Shown: one piece after another, positions 51,616 through 63,585 of the stretch
Layout of the letters: the number at the start of each line of letters is the position of its first letter
How positions within the stretch are numbered: the stretch's first letter is position 1
Assembly (NCBI GenBank): GCA_036365145.1
Contig: JAEOAD010002231.1
Location: forward strand, 3,699,501 to 3,763,500
Direction: 5' to 3'
DNA length: 64,000 nt
Source: Orientallactaga sibirica
Taxonomy: Eukaryota > Chordata > Mammalia > Rodentia > Dipodidae
The notes under the pieces: model-generated
Databases searched by the model: none
What the model was told of the DNA's origin: nothing
What the model saw: the letters and a program-made list of their open reading frames with translations, nothing else
Program-made: the position numbers and the translations under genes

Positions 51616-53159
51616 CATTTCCAACCATGTCAAGAAAAATACATATATGCATGATTACCAATAAAGAAGGTGGGACAGAGCATTAAAAATAAAATAGGTC
51701 AACATAAAAATGTAAGTAAATGGTGTGCCTGAATATTTTTGCTCCATTTAACCCTAAGTACAAAAGAAATGTGAATTTTTGTCAAGAATGAACTATGAAA
51801 TGTAGTTTGGGGAAGTGTATAAAGCCCCCCAAAAGTTCTTGTTCCACCATCGTTATTGTTGTTGTTGTAAAACTGATGGGTCCTATGTAGCAGAGTGAAA
51901 TAAAAAAATACATTAAAAACCTTAAAATGCTACCAATCTCCAAAAGACCCATTTCAGAACACTGTTTGTTTTAAAGGATAAACAGAAAATGTTCAATTTC
52001 CTGAAGATGTAATCTAGTATTATCCACACCAGGTGCAATATCCAATCCTATCCATATAAATCAGTACAAATGTATTCCTCTAAGAGCAAGAAAGGTCAGT
52101 ATTTCAGCAAACTGTCCACCTTAAGCACATGGAAAAATGTGAGATATGCTCTGTACAAACAAGGTGAACGTATGTGCCAGCACAGTTGCTATTAAGGACA
52201 CTACTTTGATATTACAGAAGAAATTTACTTGAGGTTGGGCAATTTGGAAGATACTTTTATATACAATATATGCAAAACCATAATAATTCCTTTCATAAAA
52301 ATAAAAAGTCTGAAACTGTATATTTTAAAAAATAAAATAAAAGATCAGAAGTAATTAAGATTCTGAAGTAATAACAATTCCGTGTATGATGCCATGGGTA
52401 ACTATTTGTCTTTCTCCTTTTACTGTCTTTCTTTAGTTCTGTTCCTCAGATACTCCTCATTTCTTTTTCTCTCAACTACCCTGAAAACCATAAACACTGC
52501 TTAATTTTGCCTTTGGCTCTCAGAGCTACATAAGTTGCTGACCTTATACAAGAAGTACACAAGAATTGGCATATATATTCTGCCATGCGGACTTCAATGA
52601 AGCAAAACATCTTTGAAAGCATCTCACTGAAAAACAATTCCTGCTGGGAAAAGTCTCTGGGTTTCAGAATATAAACTATTCCCCACTGAGATTCTACACT
52701 CCTTAGAGAACAACAGTGAGGCCATACCCCTTAGAGGCAATCTCTGACAGCAGAGGGAAAAGTTTCCTTTAATTTAAAGTTGTTCCATCCAAATCTGTTT
52801 TATCACACTGTTTAATGAAGTCAGAGACAGGGTTACAAACACCATACAAAAAGAAATACAAAACAGAATAACTGAAAACTTGGATTTCATTTTCAACAAT
52901 CGTACCAAGCCCATATTAATGTTTTAGTTTTTCTGTGCCTTAGCAGAAAAATTTTTACAATTCTGCTTAGCTTCTGATCTATACTTGAATTCTCTGTAAG
53001 AATGTTACTAGACTCATGAATTTTTTTCAATAAAAAGGAAATTACATGCATGAAATTCAAGGAAAACTCAAAGGTAAAGCACAAGTTGTTAATAACATTT
53101 ATATTGCATTCTTCATGTCTCAATAAAAATATAAAGTGCTGAGTGAAAGTAAAAAGTAA
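51616..53159. other. Long intron segment, nothing recognised
   Basis: About 1.5 kb. I checked it for a missing GSTCD exon on the minus strand and found no open frame bounded by AG and GT with family sequence. Confidence 0.45.
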
Positions 53160-53320
53160 AGCTCAGCACTATGCAATGCATTTTATACATTATTTTACTT
53201 AAATATATGAGCTGTACAATATTATTTATTATGAATTTTTTTCTAAGAAATATAAGGTAGAGAAATTAGGTGATTTGCATGAGATTATATAGCTAGGACA
53301 TGGTTTTAAATTCAGCTCTT
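53160..53320 (+). mobile_element. MIR-like ancient SINE
   Basis: CAATGCATTTTATACATTATTTT, AAATATAAGGTAGAGAAATTAGG, GATTTGCATGAGATTATATAGC, AGGACATGGTTTTAAATTCAGC: MIR 3' half order. Confidence 0.55.
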
Positions 53321-54778
53321 CTTGAAAACTAAGTTTCATCCACATATCTTCTCTTTGCTTTGCTAGAAATTTCTTTTATTAAAGTAACATAAGAATATCT
53401 TGATTCTTCATACAAAGCAGGAGGAAAATAATGCCAAAAATTAATAAAAATTTTGGAAATAAATTGTAAGAATATTATGTATAGTACTGTGAGATGCTCT
53501 GGTGAAGTAATCCATATATTTTATTATTCAACCTATTTCATGAATCAAATATAGCATATGAATTAATCTTTCTTAAATGAACTATTCAAATATTTTCTCC
53601 CTTCTTTCTCTGTCCCATCACAAAAGTGATGGCCCAGACTTCTCATCAGCAGAAGTGCAGGATACAATGCAAGTTCCTAGAAGCTTCATCTCGATAGGTT
53701 GCTAGCCAGATATAGTAGCACATATGTTAACCCAGCAAGGAAAAGATCCCAGAACATCATAAACACAAGCTTTAGGGGAAAGCACTGAGCCAATGAACAT
53801 GGCAACTGAATATTTTAAGACTGCCTTTCCCTCCCCTGGAAAGCTCTGACCAAATTCCCTGTAGGCCTTATCATTTTCACACTTCATGATCCAGAGCAGG
53901 TTGCTGGTAATAAACCATGGGTGGCCAAAGTGGTGAGGACTCCAGAGAAATGTGGAATTAAAAATAATTCTGACCTAATAAAAGATCTGTCCTAAAATGT
54001 CTCAGAAGTTAAATAACACTAATTAAACACTGACAGGAGATACCTACATCAGGGATCAAGAACTACTTGTCAAAAGTTTATCTCTCCAATCACTGCATTT
54101 CAAGCTCTTTGTTTATAACTATCAAAAAGAGTTCTTGTACAATGCTCTATTTCACATTAAGCCTATGTCTTCACTTTTTAAATTTCTTACCAAAGATCCT
54201 CTTTCTATATTAACATTTACTTAACAATAAATGTAAAACTGTAATAATTTGACAAAGAACCATTGTGTAGAAAGTGTTATTTCACAGTTAATACTTTACT
54301 ATAATAAGGGCTAAAAATGAAAGCATGAAACAAAAATTAAAGAATCAAGGTATGTATCCAGCATTCCACAGAATTACAGTAATTTCTTTTGCAAATAAAA
54401 ATGCATCTTCTCAGCTTTTGTTGTCTTCTAGTCATGACACACATGCTGTACTTCTGTGCTACTCTGCTCCAATATTCCTATCACAGGTATCTATCTCATC
54501 ACTAAAAAACATCAGGCAGACTCAAGGGAAGGACATTCTTCAAAGGCCTTTATCTTCCAAATTATCAAGACCAAGAAAGACAAAAAACAAAAGTAATTGT
54601 CAGATTAAGGGAACCTCAGAAAGATATGTGGACTTTCTGATGTTATACAGGACATCACTGGGCAAATAGCAAAATCTGGTTGTGGATTAGAAAATAGTAT
54701 AGCATATACATTAATTTATTAATTTTAATACTTGTCTTTTGCTTTTTAGAAAATATAATTGTTTCTTCTTTTTCTTTC
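53321..54778. other. Long intron segment
   Basis: About 1.45 kb. A faint old B1-like head at 53705-53740 (GCCAGATATAGTAGCACATATG). The plus frame 54325-54669 (114 codons) lacks any recognised family or splice logic. Nothing firm. Confidence 0.45.
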
Positions 54779-54905
54779 TTTTTTTTTTTTTTCAAGGTAG
54801 AGTCTTGCTTTAGCCCAGGCATTCACTATGTAGTCTCAGGGTGGGCTCCTACCTCTGTCTCCTAAATGCTGGGATTAAAAGGTGTGTACCACCATGCCTG
54901 GCTTC
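54779..54905 (-). mobile_element. B1 SINE with internal deletions
   Basis: TTCAAGGTAGAGTCTTGC, CATTCACTATGTAGTCTCAGG, CTCCTACCTCTGTCTCC, GGTGTGTACCACCATGCC. About 15 bases are missing before CATTCACT and again after GGGTGGGC. Confidence 0.9.
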
Positions 54906-54929
54906 CTCTTAGTTTTTAAGTTGTAGAAA

Positions 54930-54972
54930 TTATGGGCTCATGAATGCTAGATAAGTGCTCTACCACTGAGCA
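54930..54972 (-). mobile_element. Possible ID/tRNA-like SINE head fragment
   Basis: The rc of CTAGATAAGTGCTCTACCACTG resembles an ID/B4 head (CAGTGGTAGAGC...). Only about 40 bp. Confidence 0.35.
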
Positions 54973-55044
54973 CTTTGTATGTATGTTTAGGAAACATACA
55001 TAGAAATGTCAAGACCAAATAGTGAGTATTGTATCTGGAACTAT

Positions 55045-55165
55045 CTCAAACAGCTGAAAGTGAAAGAGAGAGGCAAAACGAAGAGAAGAAGTGGGAGGGA
55101 AATGAAAGAGAAGAGAAAGAAGACAAGAGATATAGAAATACAGATATAGAGAAAGAGGTAAACTT
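55045..55165. repeat. Purine-rich GA tract
   Basis: Over 100 bp of almost only A and G on the plus strand (GAAAGAGAGAGG, GGGAGGGAAATGAAAGAG, ACAAGAGATATAG). Confidence 0.7.
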
Positions 55166-55259
55166 CTACCAATGAGAAATCTGGGTAAAAGTTATACTAA
55201 ACTTCTTTGTACTGTTCTTTCATCTTTTTTTAATCTGGAAAATATATCATAAAAAGTTT

Positions 55260-55395
55260 ACCCAGGAGTGGTGGTGCACACCTTCAATCACAGAACTTGG
55301 AAGGCAGAGGTAGGAGGATCGCTGTGAATTCAAGTGAGCCTGAGCTAGAGTGAGACTCTACCTTGAAAAACCAAGATAAATAAATAAATGAAATG
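55260..55395 (+). mobile_element. B1 SINE, internally shortened
   Basis: CCCAGGAGTGGTGGTGCACACC, CAAGTGAGCCTGAGCTAGAG (skipping GACTACATAGTGAATTCCAGG), tail with (AAAT)n. Confidence 0.88.
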
Positions 55396-55685
55396 AATAC
55401 AACAGCAAAAACCAGCCACTTTGATATAAAACATACTATAATTCAAGATATACGTTTAGAATTTGTCTGTATTCTGTACCATTCATCCTACATGAAAACT
55501 CTCATAGCACCTCTCATAGCAGGCAAACCCAACACCTAGGGTCACTTTTCTGGTTACTCTGAGAGACTTAAGAGCCACACCTAGCACCTTAAGCTCCTAC
55601 CCTGAAGATATATAACATCAGATTGATTGATACATCTAATATCACTGCAGGTAATTGAAAAACCCAAGCATTAAATTAATCCAAG

Positions 55686-56689
55686 ATGCAAAAATCTCTA
55701 CATTATAATACAAGAAACACAAAAAATCAAGACAATATAAATCCACCAAAAAGTATTAATGCATCAGAAATGACGTTCAGTGAGACTGAATTAGAGGAAA
55801 TGCCTGAGAAAGATTTCAAATATATTATAAATATGTTCAAAGAACTCAAAGAGGAAATCAAAGGGTTCAAACATCTCAAAGAGAAAATCAAAGGAATCAA
55901 AGAACACACAGGAAACCAATTTAATGAAATATGGAGGTCAATACTAGACATAAATAAGGAAACAGAAATAATAAAGAAAACCCAGTCAGAAATCCTAGCA
56001 ATAAAGAACACAGTTAGTGAAATAAAAAACTCTGTAGAAATCTCTCTAGTAGAATGGATGAAGGAGAGAACAGAATATCTAAACGAGAAGACCAGGCGGC
56101 AGATCTAATACAGTCCAACAAAGAGAAAGACAAAGTAATAGGAAGGCAAGAATGGGAATTTCAAGATATTTGGGACACTATGAAAAGATCAAATATAAGA
56201 ATTCAGGGTATAGTAGAAGGAGAAGAATTTCACTCCAAAGGCATAGTAGGTGTTTTCAACAAAATCATACAAGAAAACTTCTCCCAAATTGGGAAAGAGA
56301 TGCCAATGCCGATACAGGAAGCCTTTAGAACACCAAACAGACAAAATCTGGAGAGAACCTCTCCCTGCCGTATTATAATTAAACTACCAAACATACAAAT
56401 CAAAGAAAATATATTGAAAGCAGCTAGAGAGAAAAAGCAAGTCACCTACAAAGGTCAGCCCATCAGAATCACAGCAGATTACTCAACACAAACTTTAAAA
56501 GCCAGAAGGGCTTGGAGTGATGTATTCCAAGTTCTGAAAGATAACAACTGTCAACCAAGGTTGCTTTATCCTGAAAAGCTATCCATTCAAATAGATGGAG
56601 AAATAAGGACATTCCACAACAAAAGCAGGCTAAAGGAATATTTGAAGACAAAACCAGGTCTACAGAAATTACTAAGTTTGCAAATCTGA
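55686..56689 (+). pseudogene. L1 ORF1, complete length but frameshifted
   Basis: Encodes the L1 RNA-binding protein in two overlapping frames. Frame one (55686-56108, 140 codons) has the N-terminus and a coiled coil rich in K, E and I (for example FKHLKEKIKGIKEHTGNQFN). Frame two (56054-56689, 211 codons) has the RNA-recognition part (RSNIRIQGIVEGEEF) and the C-terminal domain (AAREKKQVTYKGQPIRITAD, then RLLYPEKLSIQIDGEIRTF). A frameshift near 56100, where QADLIQSNKEKDK resumes, separates them. The C-terminus ends at KPGLQKLLSLQI. It is the best-preserved L1 protein region in the window. Confidence 0.88.
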
Positions 56690-59416
56690 AAGAAATGGAA
56701 GATTTCCTTGATTATTTGACCTACCTAAATTAAATCTACATGAGATTAACCACTTAAATAGATCTATAACAAGTATGAAGATCCAAGCAGTTATAAAAAT
56801 CTCCCAACTAAAAAAGGTCCAGGCCCAGATGGATTCACTGCTGAATTTTACTGGACCTTCATGGAAGAACTAACACCAATGCTTCTTAAACTTTTCCATA
56901 AAACAGAAGAGGAATGAATCCTACCAAACTCCTTCTATGAAGCCAGCATCACCCTGATCCCAAAACCAGACAAAGATAGAACAAAAAAGGAAAATTACAG
57001 ACCAATCTCCCTCATGAACATAAATGTAAAAATTCTCAACAAAATATTGGCAAACAGAATACAAGAATATATTAGAAAGATCAATCACCCTGACCAGGTA
57101 GGCTTTATCCCAGAGATGCAGGGATGGTTAACATATGCAAATCGATAAATGTAATACATTATATACATGGACTGAAGGACAAAAATCCCACGATCATCTC
57201 TTTAGATGCAGAAAAAGCATTTGACAAAATCCAACATCCCTTCATGATAAAAGCACTACAAAGATTGGGAATAGAAAGAACATATCTCAACATAATAAAG
57301 GGTATTTATGACAAACCCACAGCCAACATAATACTAAATGGAGAAAAACTTGAAGCTTTTCCACTAAAATCAGGCATAAAACAAGGGTGTCCACTGCCGC
57401 CACATTTATTTAATATAGTACTGGAAGTCTTAGACATAGCAATAAGGCAAGAGGCACACATAAAAGGGATACACATTGAAAAGGAAGACACCAATTATCA
57501 TTATTTGCAGACGATATGATTCTATACATAAAGGGCCCTAAAGACTCTACCAGCAAACTATTAGAGCTGATAAACACCTATAGCCATGTAGCAGGATACG
57601 AGATAAACACACAGAAATCAGCAGCCTTCCTATATGCTAACAACAAACACACAGAGGATGAAATCAGAGAATCACTCCCATTTACAATTGCAACAAAAAA
57701 AATAAATAAAGTACCTTGGGATAAACTAACCAAGGAAGCAAAGGATCTCTACAAGAAATTTAAAACACTCAAATGAGAAATTACAGAAGACACTAGGAAA
57801 TGGAAAGACATCCCTTGTTCTTGGATTGGAAGAATCAATATTGTGAAAATGGCAATCCTATGAAAAGCAATGTACATATTTAATGTAATCCCCATCAAAA
57901 TTCCAAAGGCATTCTTCATGGAAATAGAAAAACACAATCCAAAAATTCATTTGGAAGCACAAAAAACCTCGGATATCTTAAACAATTTTGAGCAACAAAA
58001 ACAAGGCTGGTGGTATCACCATACCTGATTTTTACCTATATTACAGAGCCATAGTAACAAAAACAGCATAGTACTAGCACAAAAACAGACATGTAGATCA
58101 ATGGAACAGAATAGAGGACCCTGATGTAAGTCCAGGTAGCTATAGCCACCTGATCTTTGACAAAAATGCCAATAATACTCATTGGAGAAAAGTCAGCCTC
58201 TTCAGCAAATGGTACTGGGAAAACTGCATATGTATTCTGTAGAAGGATGAAAATAGATCCTTCTCTCTCTCCATGCATAAGAACTAAGTCCAAGTGGATC
58301 AAACACCTTAATATCAGACCTGAAACTCTACACCTGCTACAGGAAAAAGTAGGGGAAACTGTTCAACATATTGGACTTGGCAAAGACTTTCTGAATATAA
58401 CCCCGATTGCCCAGGAAATAAAACCACAGATTAACTGCTGGGACCTCCTGAAACTACAAAGCTTTTGTACAGCTAATGACACTGTGAATAGAGCAAAGAA
58501 GTAACTGAGAGAATGGGAGAAAATCTTTGCCAGCTATACATCTGACAGAGGGTTAATATCTAGGATATACAAAGAACTCAAAAAATTATATAATAAGAAA
58601 TCGAACAACCCAATTAAAAAATGGCTATGTAACTAAATAGAGTTCTCAGAAGAAGAAATACAGATGGCATATAAACATCTAAAAAATGTTCTACATCCTT
58701 AGTCATCAAGGAAATGCAGATTAAAACTATATTGAGATTCCATCTCACTCCTGTCAGATTGACTACCATCATGAAAACAAATGACCATAAATGCTGGTAA
58801 GGATGCAAAAAAAGAGGAACCCTTCTACACTGTTGGTGGGAATGTAATCTGGTCCAGCCATTGTGGAAATCAGTGTGGAGGTTCCTGAGACAGCTAAATA
58901 TAGATCTACCATATGACCCAGCTATACCACTCCTAGGCATATATCCTAAGGACTCGTCTCACTGCCTTAAAGATATTTGCTCAGCCTGGCGTGGTGGCAC
59001 ACGCCTTTAATCCCAGCACTCGGGAGGCAGAGGTAGAAGGATCGCCGTGAGTTCGAGGCCACCCTGAGACTACGTAGTTAATTCCAGGTCAGCCTGGGCC
59101 AGAGTGAGACCCTACCTTGCAAAACAAAACAAAACAAAACAAAACAAACAAACAAAAAGATATTTGCTCAACCATGTTTATTGAGGCTCTGTTCACAATC
59201 ACTAGGAAATGGAACCAGCCTAAATGTCCCTCATGTGATGAGTGGATAATGAAGATGTGGCACATTTACACAATGGAGTTCTACTCAGAGGTAAAGAAAA
59301 ATGAAGTTATGAAATTTGGTGGAAAATGGATGGATCTGGAAAGGATCATCCTTAGTGAGGTAACCCAGGCCCAGAAAGCCAAATGTCACATGTTCTCTCT
59401 CACATGTGGATCCTAG
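56690..59416 (+). pseudogene. L1 ORF2 remnant: RT without endonuclease
   Basis: Directly after the ORF1 stop the sequence already encodes the spacer just before RT. The entire endonuclease and most of the central region, over 1 kb in intact L1, is missing. RT landmarks: [13 protein letters not shown] (56818), [26 protein letters not shown] (57207-57245). An in-frame stop follows EEE near 56917. The catalytic LFADD is encoded at 57501-57515 but in another frame from the preceding 57124-57519 segment. More breaks follow (57777, 58505). Confidence 0.87.
58984..59155 (+). mobile_element. B1 SINE, young, nested in L1
   Basis: GCCTGGCGTGGTGGCACACG head, consensus-like right half, (AAAAC)n tail. 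Perfect 15-bp duplication AAAGATATTTGCTCA at 58969-58983 and 59156-59170. Confidence 0.97.
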
Positions 59417-60745
59417 CTACAAATGATTGGACTTCTATGTGAGAAAAAAAAAAAAAACTTAGTAGAAGCCAGTAAGCTAGAAAGGGGATATAAAGCGAAT
59501 AGAAAGGGAGGGAGGGGGGTACTTAATAGGATGATATTGTATATAAGTAAGTAGAAGAACAGATTAATGGGGGTAAAAAGGCCTAAGTGAGGTCAGGGGA
59601 AGAGACCGAGTAAAGGAAAGGTGGAGGGAGGACTAATCAAAATCTAAGAGGATATAAATAAGTCATATGGAAACCTACTTTTCTGGACAATGGAACACTC
59701 AGAAGCCATAGATTGTTACTGGAAAATTTTCAGTGCCAGGGAAGGGATACCTACCAGTGAGTTGTTGGCCGGGGAGGTTGCAGATACCCCCAAAACATTA
59801 TAAGCCATTGTCGAGGCCTTTGGTTTCCCACCAGGAATAGATGGTAAGACTCTATTGCTGAAGACTCCACATACGTGGGCTGCAAGGTCACTGAGAAATC
59901 CTGCTGGAGCTGAGCTGAAAGCCTCCTCCATGTGGACCAGCTGACAGAAAGTTGGAAAAAACTACACTGCATGCAGTTCAATGGGAGAGAGAAATCACCA
60001 GTGAAGATACTCAACAGTGAACACTGAAAACCATAAATTTGGCCAGCCAGGCCAAATGATCTAACAGGTGCAATAGTGGCATGTCTGTTATAGGAAAAAC
60101 CAACTGCTCTCTAATTGGACTGGAGGCCTGTTCCATGGGAGGGATTACATCCCTGATACTGAAAATCTACAACAGGGGTAGTCATGAGCCCTAAGGGTGT
60201 AATGTCTGCTTGTGTCTCACTAAATGTATATATTATCTCACCAAACTGCCCAGTAAGCACTTCTCTTAATGTCCACACCCATATATTAATGCTACTCTCA
60301 CTTTTGTTTAGAGAAGCTTTTCTTTTCATATGGTGCCAACCTTGGGATGCCTCCGAAGGCACCATGGTGCTGAGAAGAAGGGACAGAGGAGTGCTCAGCA
60401 CTAAAACATCTCAAACCCACCTTCCAAGGCTCAGAGTCTAATGCAGAAGAGGGGGCGGAGAGAATGTGAGAGCCAAAGGAAGAGTAGGACTCCTTACAAT
60501 ATGCTCCTCCAGACACAAAATGGCCTGTATATCCATGACCTCACAGTGCCTGACACTACCTACACAAGACCATCATAATAGGAGGAAAAGATCATGACAT
60601 CAAACTGAAAAGAGAGACTGATTGAGAGGAGGAGGGGGTATGATGGAGAGTGAAGTTCCAAAAGGGAAAGTGGGGGAAGGGAGGGAGTACCATGGGATTT
60701 TTGTCTACAATTAAAGAAGTTGTCAAGAAAAATAAAAATAAATCA
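59417..60745 (+). other. L1 3'UTR
   Basis: Parallels 29996-31286 throughout (for example GGCATGTCTGTTATAGG, CCCATATATTAATGCTACTC, GACCATCATAATAGGAGG). Several open frames on both strands here are not genes, because they are not kept in the sister copy. Confidence 0.8.
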
Positions 60746-61185
60746 GTATTATGGAAATATTGCTAGAAATATTTCAATATAATATAAAATGTGTGTACAT
60801 ATATGTAAGTATATACACATATAAGGAAGTTTTGTTGTTATTTAATGTAACTTGTACAGGGGGTTATCAAAGCAAATTTGCTACTTATATTTTAGATACA
60901 TTTAATCTAAAAAATAATCAAACCGATTAGGTTTTATTATTAATGTAAAGGATATCTAGAACTTTTCTCTAAAATTTCATGTTATTCTTTTGCCATCAAG
61001 TAACCCTTTCCCGTGTTACCTGTCAATATTATACCAAGATATGAACTTCAAATGCTAACTACATCATCTTCTTCCATCCTACTATAATCAGAACCAATCA
61101 CCCTCTCTTCCAAGTTGCTATATAAGCCTTTATTCAATATTTATAAAAGTTTTCATAAATATATACATTAAATGTGATATCTAAA
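60746..61185. other. AT-rich intron segment
   Basis: About 440 bp, with ATATGTAAGTATATACACATATA at 60803 (low complexity). Nothing else. Confidence 0.45.
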
Positions 61186-61300
61186 CCAGGTGTGGCAGTT
61201 CATGCCTGTAATCCCAGCACACCAAAGGCTGAGACAGAAGAATCAGGAGTTCAAGGCCATCCTCAGCTACACTGCAAATTTAAAACACCTCAAAAAATAG
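61186..61300 (+). mobile_element. Old B1-like (ID-B1/B4-type) SINE
   Basis: CCAGGTGTGGCAGTTCATGCC, TGTAATCCCAGCACACC, GGAGTTCAAGGCCATCCTCAGC, TACACTGCAAATTTAAAAC. Uses TGTAATCCC and CATCCTCAGCTAC, the older B1/ID-B1 wording. Confidence 0.75.
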
Positions 61301-61532
61301 AAAAATGAAGAAAACAAAAATGAATAATAATCATTAAGTTCAAGACAATGAGATTTGCAAGAGGTCACAGGATAGAAGAGCTTATTAGTATAATTTTAAT
61401 TCTATAATAAAACAATGGTTTTATGACGAGTCCCTTGAATTAACCAGACACATCAATCTGTCCAGCAGGTAAGTGAACATGTTAAAAATATGTCATTTAG
61501 CCCCAACTGTTACTATATAAAGAAGTCACTAC

Positions 61533-61655
61533 TAGTAAGCTCATTTTGTAGATGAGGAAACTAGGTTTTAGAAAAAGTAACTAAGTTGTCTAAATGAGTA
61601 TAGATGGTAAATTTTAGTATGATCTGAGTATAAACTGAGCCTGAATCTTTATACA
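61533..61655 (+). mobile_element. MIR-like ancient SINE
   Basis: CTCATTTTGTAGATGAGGAAAC, AGGTTTTAGAAAAAGTAAC, AGTATGATCTGAGTATAAAC, GAGCCTGAATC: one of the clearer MIR 3' halves here. Confidence 0.6.
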
Positions 61656-62229
61656 GCTTCCTTTCCTCAAGGGTCAATATGTAACTGAGGAAAAAGCAGC
61701 TACCTATGTTTATAATCACAACATAATATTTAAAATGTTATATTCCAATAAAGAGAAAGTAAACCAATATTGGACCACATACTCCATAAGTGTAAGACAA
61801 ATAAACCTCCATCTCTTCTGCCTCAAATATTCTACACAGAGATCAAGATAGCAGTGCCAGGTAACATCTAAGCTGCACAGTGAAAGTTAGATATGTGATA
61901 AAGAGGAAAAAAGGCCGTTTTTTTTTTTTTATTGGCAGTGCTGCAAAAGTATTGAGAATTCTGCAGCTGTACAAAGAGAATAGAAACTAGTTATAAAAAA
62001 AAGAAAGTAGTTATCCTTAGAAACTCCACACCCCATAAAAGGAAATTCTTATCCGAATGATAAGTACATCTATACATATGCATATGTATGCATAAATACA
62101 TACTAAAGTTAAATACAAAGCCTGTGTGAGATACATACATACTAAATCAATTCACTATCTTTAGCTATCAGAGTGTACCTGACATAAATTAAATCAATAG
62201 CATTATTTAATAAGAAGAATTTACTAAGT
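61656..62229. other. AT-rich intron segment
   Basis: About 570 bp with a T run at 61919-61930; nothing recognised. Confidence 0.45.
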
Positions 62230-62500
62230 TCTTAATAAATGGTAACCCGTAAAAATCCCATTACATGAAGAAAGTTATGAACATTTGAGGCTTCTTCTTT
62301 CCACAGCAGTGGCAAGATGTGATCAGAGGTATATACAATAAAGATTAATCTGGCAACAATATTAGAGAGGGTTTGAAGGAAGTAGAGAATGGAGATTAGG
62401 GGAGCAAATAAAGCATTATGACCCTCCAAAGCATACAGTAGCATGTTGTGAATAAATGACCCTCTAATGAACATTCCACACAACTTCCTCACCAGGAGAT
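62230..62500 (-). mobile_element. Ancient L2-like LINE remnant
   Basis: The minus strand reads ATTGTTGCCAGATTAATCTT, ACCTCTGATCACATCTTGCC, then GAAGAAGCCTCAAATG, following L2 wording (GCCAGAGTGATCTTTCTAAA...TCTGATCATGTCACTCCCC). The 86-codon frame inside is therefore rejected as a gene. Confidence 0.45.
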
Positions 62501-62984
62501 GTAAAACCAGGCTGAGATACGTCTGAACTTTTAAGAAGATAATTAGTGGTTAATTTTTGTCAAGCAAGTTATTCTTAGGTACTACGTAGGAAAATGTTAA
62601 GGTTTTTTTTTTTTTTTAAGTTTGGTTTTTAGGATTTTACCATTCCTATATTTAACATCAAGTTAATCCTGATTACAGTACGTAAGAGCAGTTACTATTT
62701 TCACAAAAGACCCTAACTAGTTAGAGTATCTCCAACCAATGTAAAAGGAACAAAGATGGCAGATGACAACACATGCATTGAGGAATAATGCCTTATGTCA
62801 TGATGTATTACCTAAACATAAATGATATGATACAATTACCAAACAACTGCTTTCTCAGTGAGTAATTTAAAAAACAAAACACCGTTATTTGTTGCACAGC
62901 ACTTATTCATTGAACATTAAGGAAAGTATGATTCACAGAACCTGGTAAATTATCCATAATTACTAATAAAAATTGTTTGAACTA
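62501..62984. other. Intron segment
   Basis: About 480 bp; a T run at 62603-62617; no feature. Confidence 0.4.
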
Positions 62985-63585
62985 AATTGTGTCAGTACTC
63001 TTGAATTCATATGCTGAAGGTTTAATCTTCAACATAAGTGGATCTTTGAAGACAGGGTCTTTAGTGAGGTAATTACAGATAAATGACATTATAAGGGCTT
63101 AGCCCCAGGACAATAGGACTGGTATCCATATACATGTATAAAAAAGGGAAGAGACAATAGAGTGTATGTATATAGAGAAAGCCCATATGAGGACACAGCA
63201 AGACCATACCATCTTCAAGCCAGGAAGAGATGCCTCACCAGCAAACAGCCTGTTGATAATAGACTTTTTGTCTTCTAGCCTCTAAAACTATGAGGAAATA
63301 GTGTTGTTAAAAATATCTGGTCAGGCTGGAGAGATGGCTTAGCGGTAAAGACACTTGCCTGCAAAGCCAAAGAACCCAGGTTTGACTCCCCAGTACCCAT
63401 GTAAGCCAGATGCACAAGGAGGCCCATGCATCTGGAGTTCAGTTGCAGTGGCTGGAGGCCCTGGTGTGCCCATTCTCTCTCTTTACCTGCCTATTTCTGT
63501 ATCTCTCTCCCTTAAATAAATAAAAATAAACTATCTGGTTTAGTATTTTGTTATGGCAGCAAACACTATATACTAATATGCCACA
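62985..63585 (+). mobile_element. Old mammalian LTR (MLT1-like), split by DIP SINE
   Basis: TTGAATTCATATGCTGAAGG, TTTGAAGACAGGGTCTTTAG, ATATGAGGACACAGCAAGACC, TTCAAGCCAGGAAGAGATGC, CTAGCCTCTAAAACTATGAGG, then after the SINE, TAGTATTTTGTTATGGCAGC. This is the order of an MLT1-type LTR. Confidence 0.65.
63322..63531 (+). mobile_element. DIP-like SINE nested in old LTR
   Basis: AGGCTGGAGAGATGGCTTAGC head, GGTTTGACTCCCC B box, full body, AAATAAATAAAAATAAAC tail. Duplication TATCTGGT at 63314-63321 and 63532-63539. Confidence 0.95.

Larger units (their letters stand above)
55490..60745 (+). mobile_element. L1, 5'-truncated in 5'UTR, endonuclease region deleted
   Basis: Begins within the 5'UTR (matching about 25120 onward in the other long copy), continues through ORF1, then directly into the RT part of ORF2, the C-terminal region, and the full 3'UTR ending GTCAAGAAAAATAAAAATAAAT. 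A B1 is nested at 58984. Same subfamily as 24061-31286. Confidence 0.87.

Noticed and set aside
54325..54669. 114-codon plus-strand ORF
   Set aside because: No recognised family, no splice or promoter context, composition like the surrounding intron. Kept only as a possibility too weak to list as a gene.
62232..62492. 86-codon minus-strand ORF with hydrophobic stretches
   Set aside because: The segment matches L2-like wording on the same strand; a decayed LINE explains it better than a small membrane protein.
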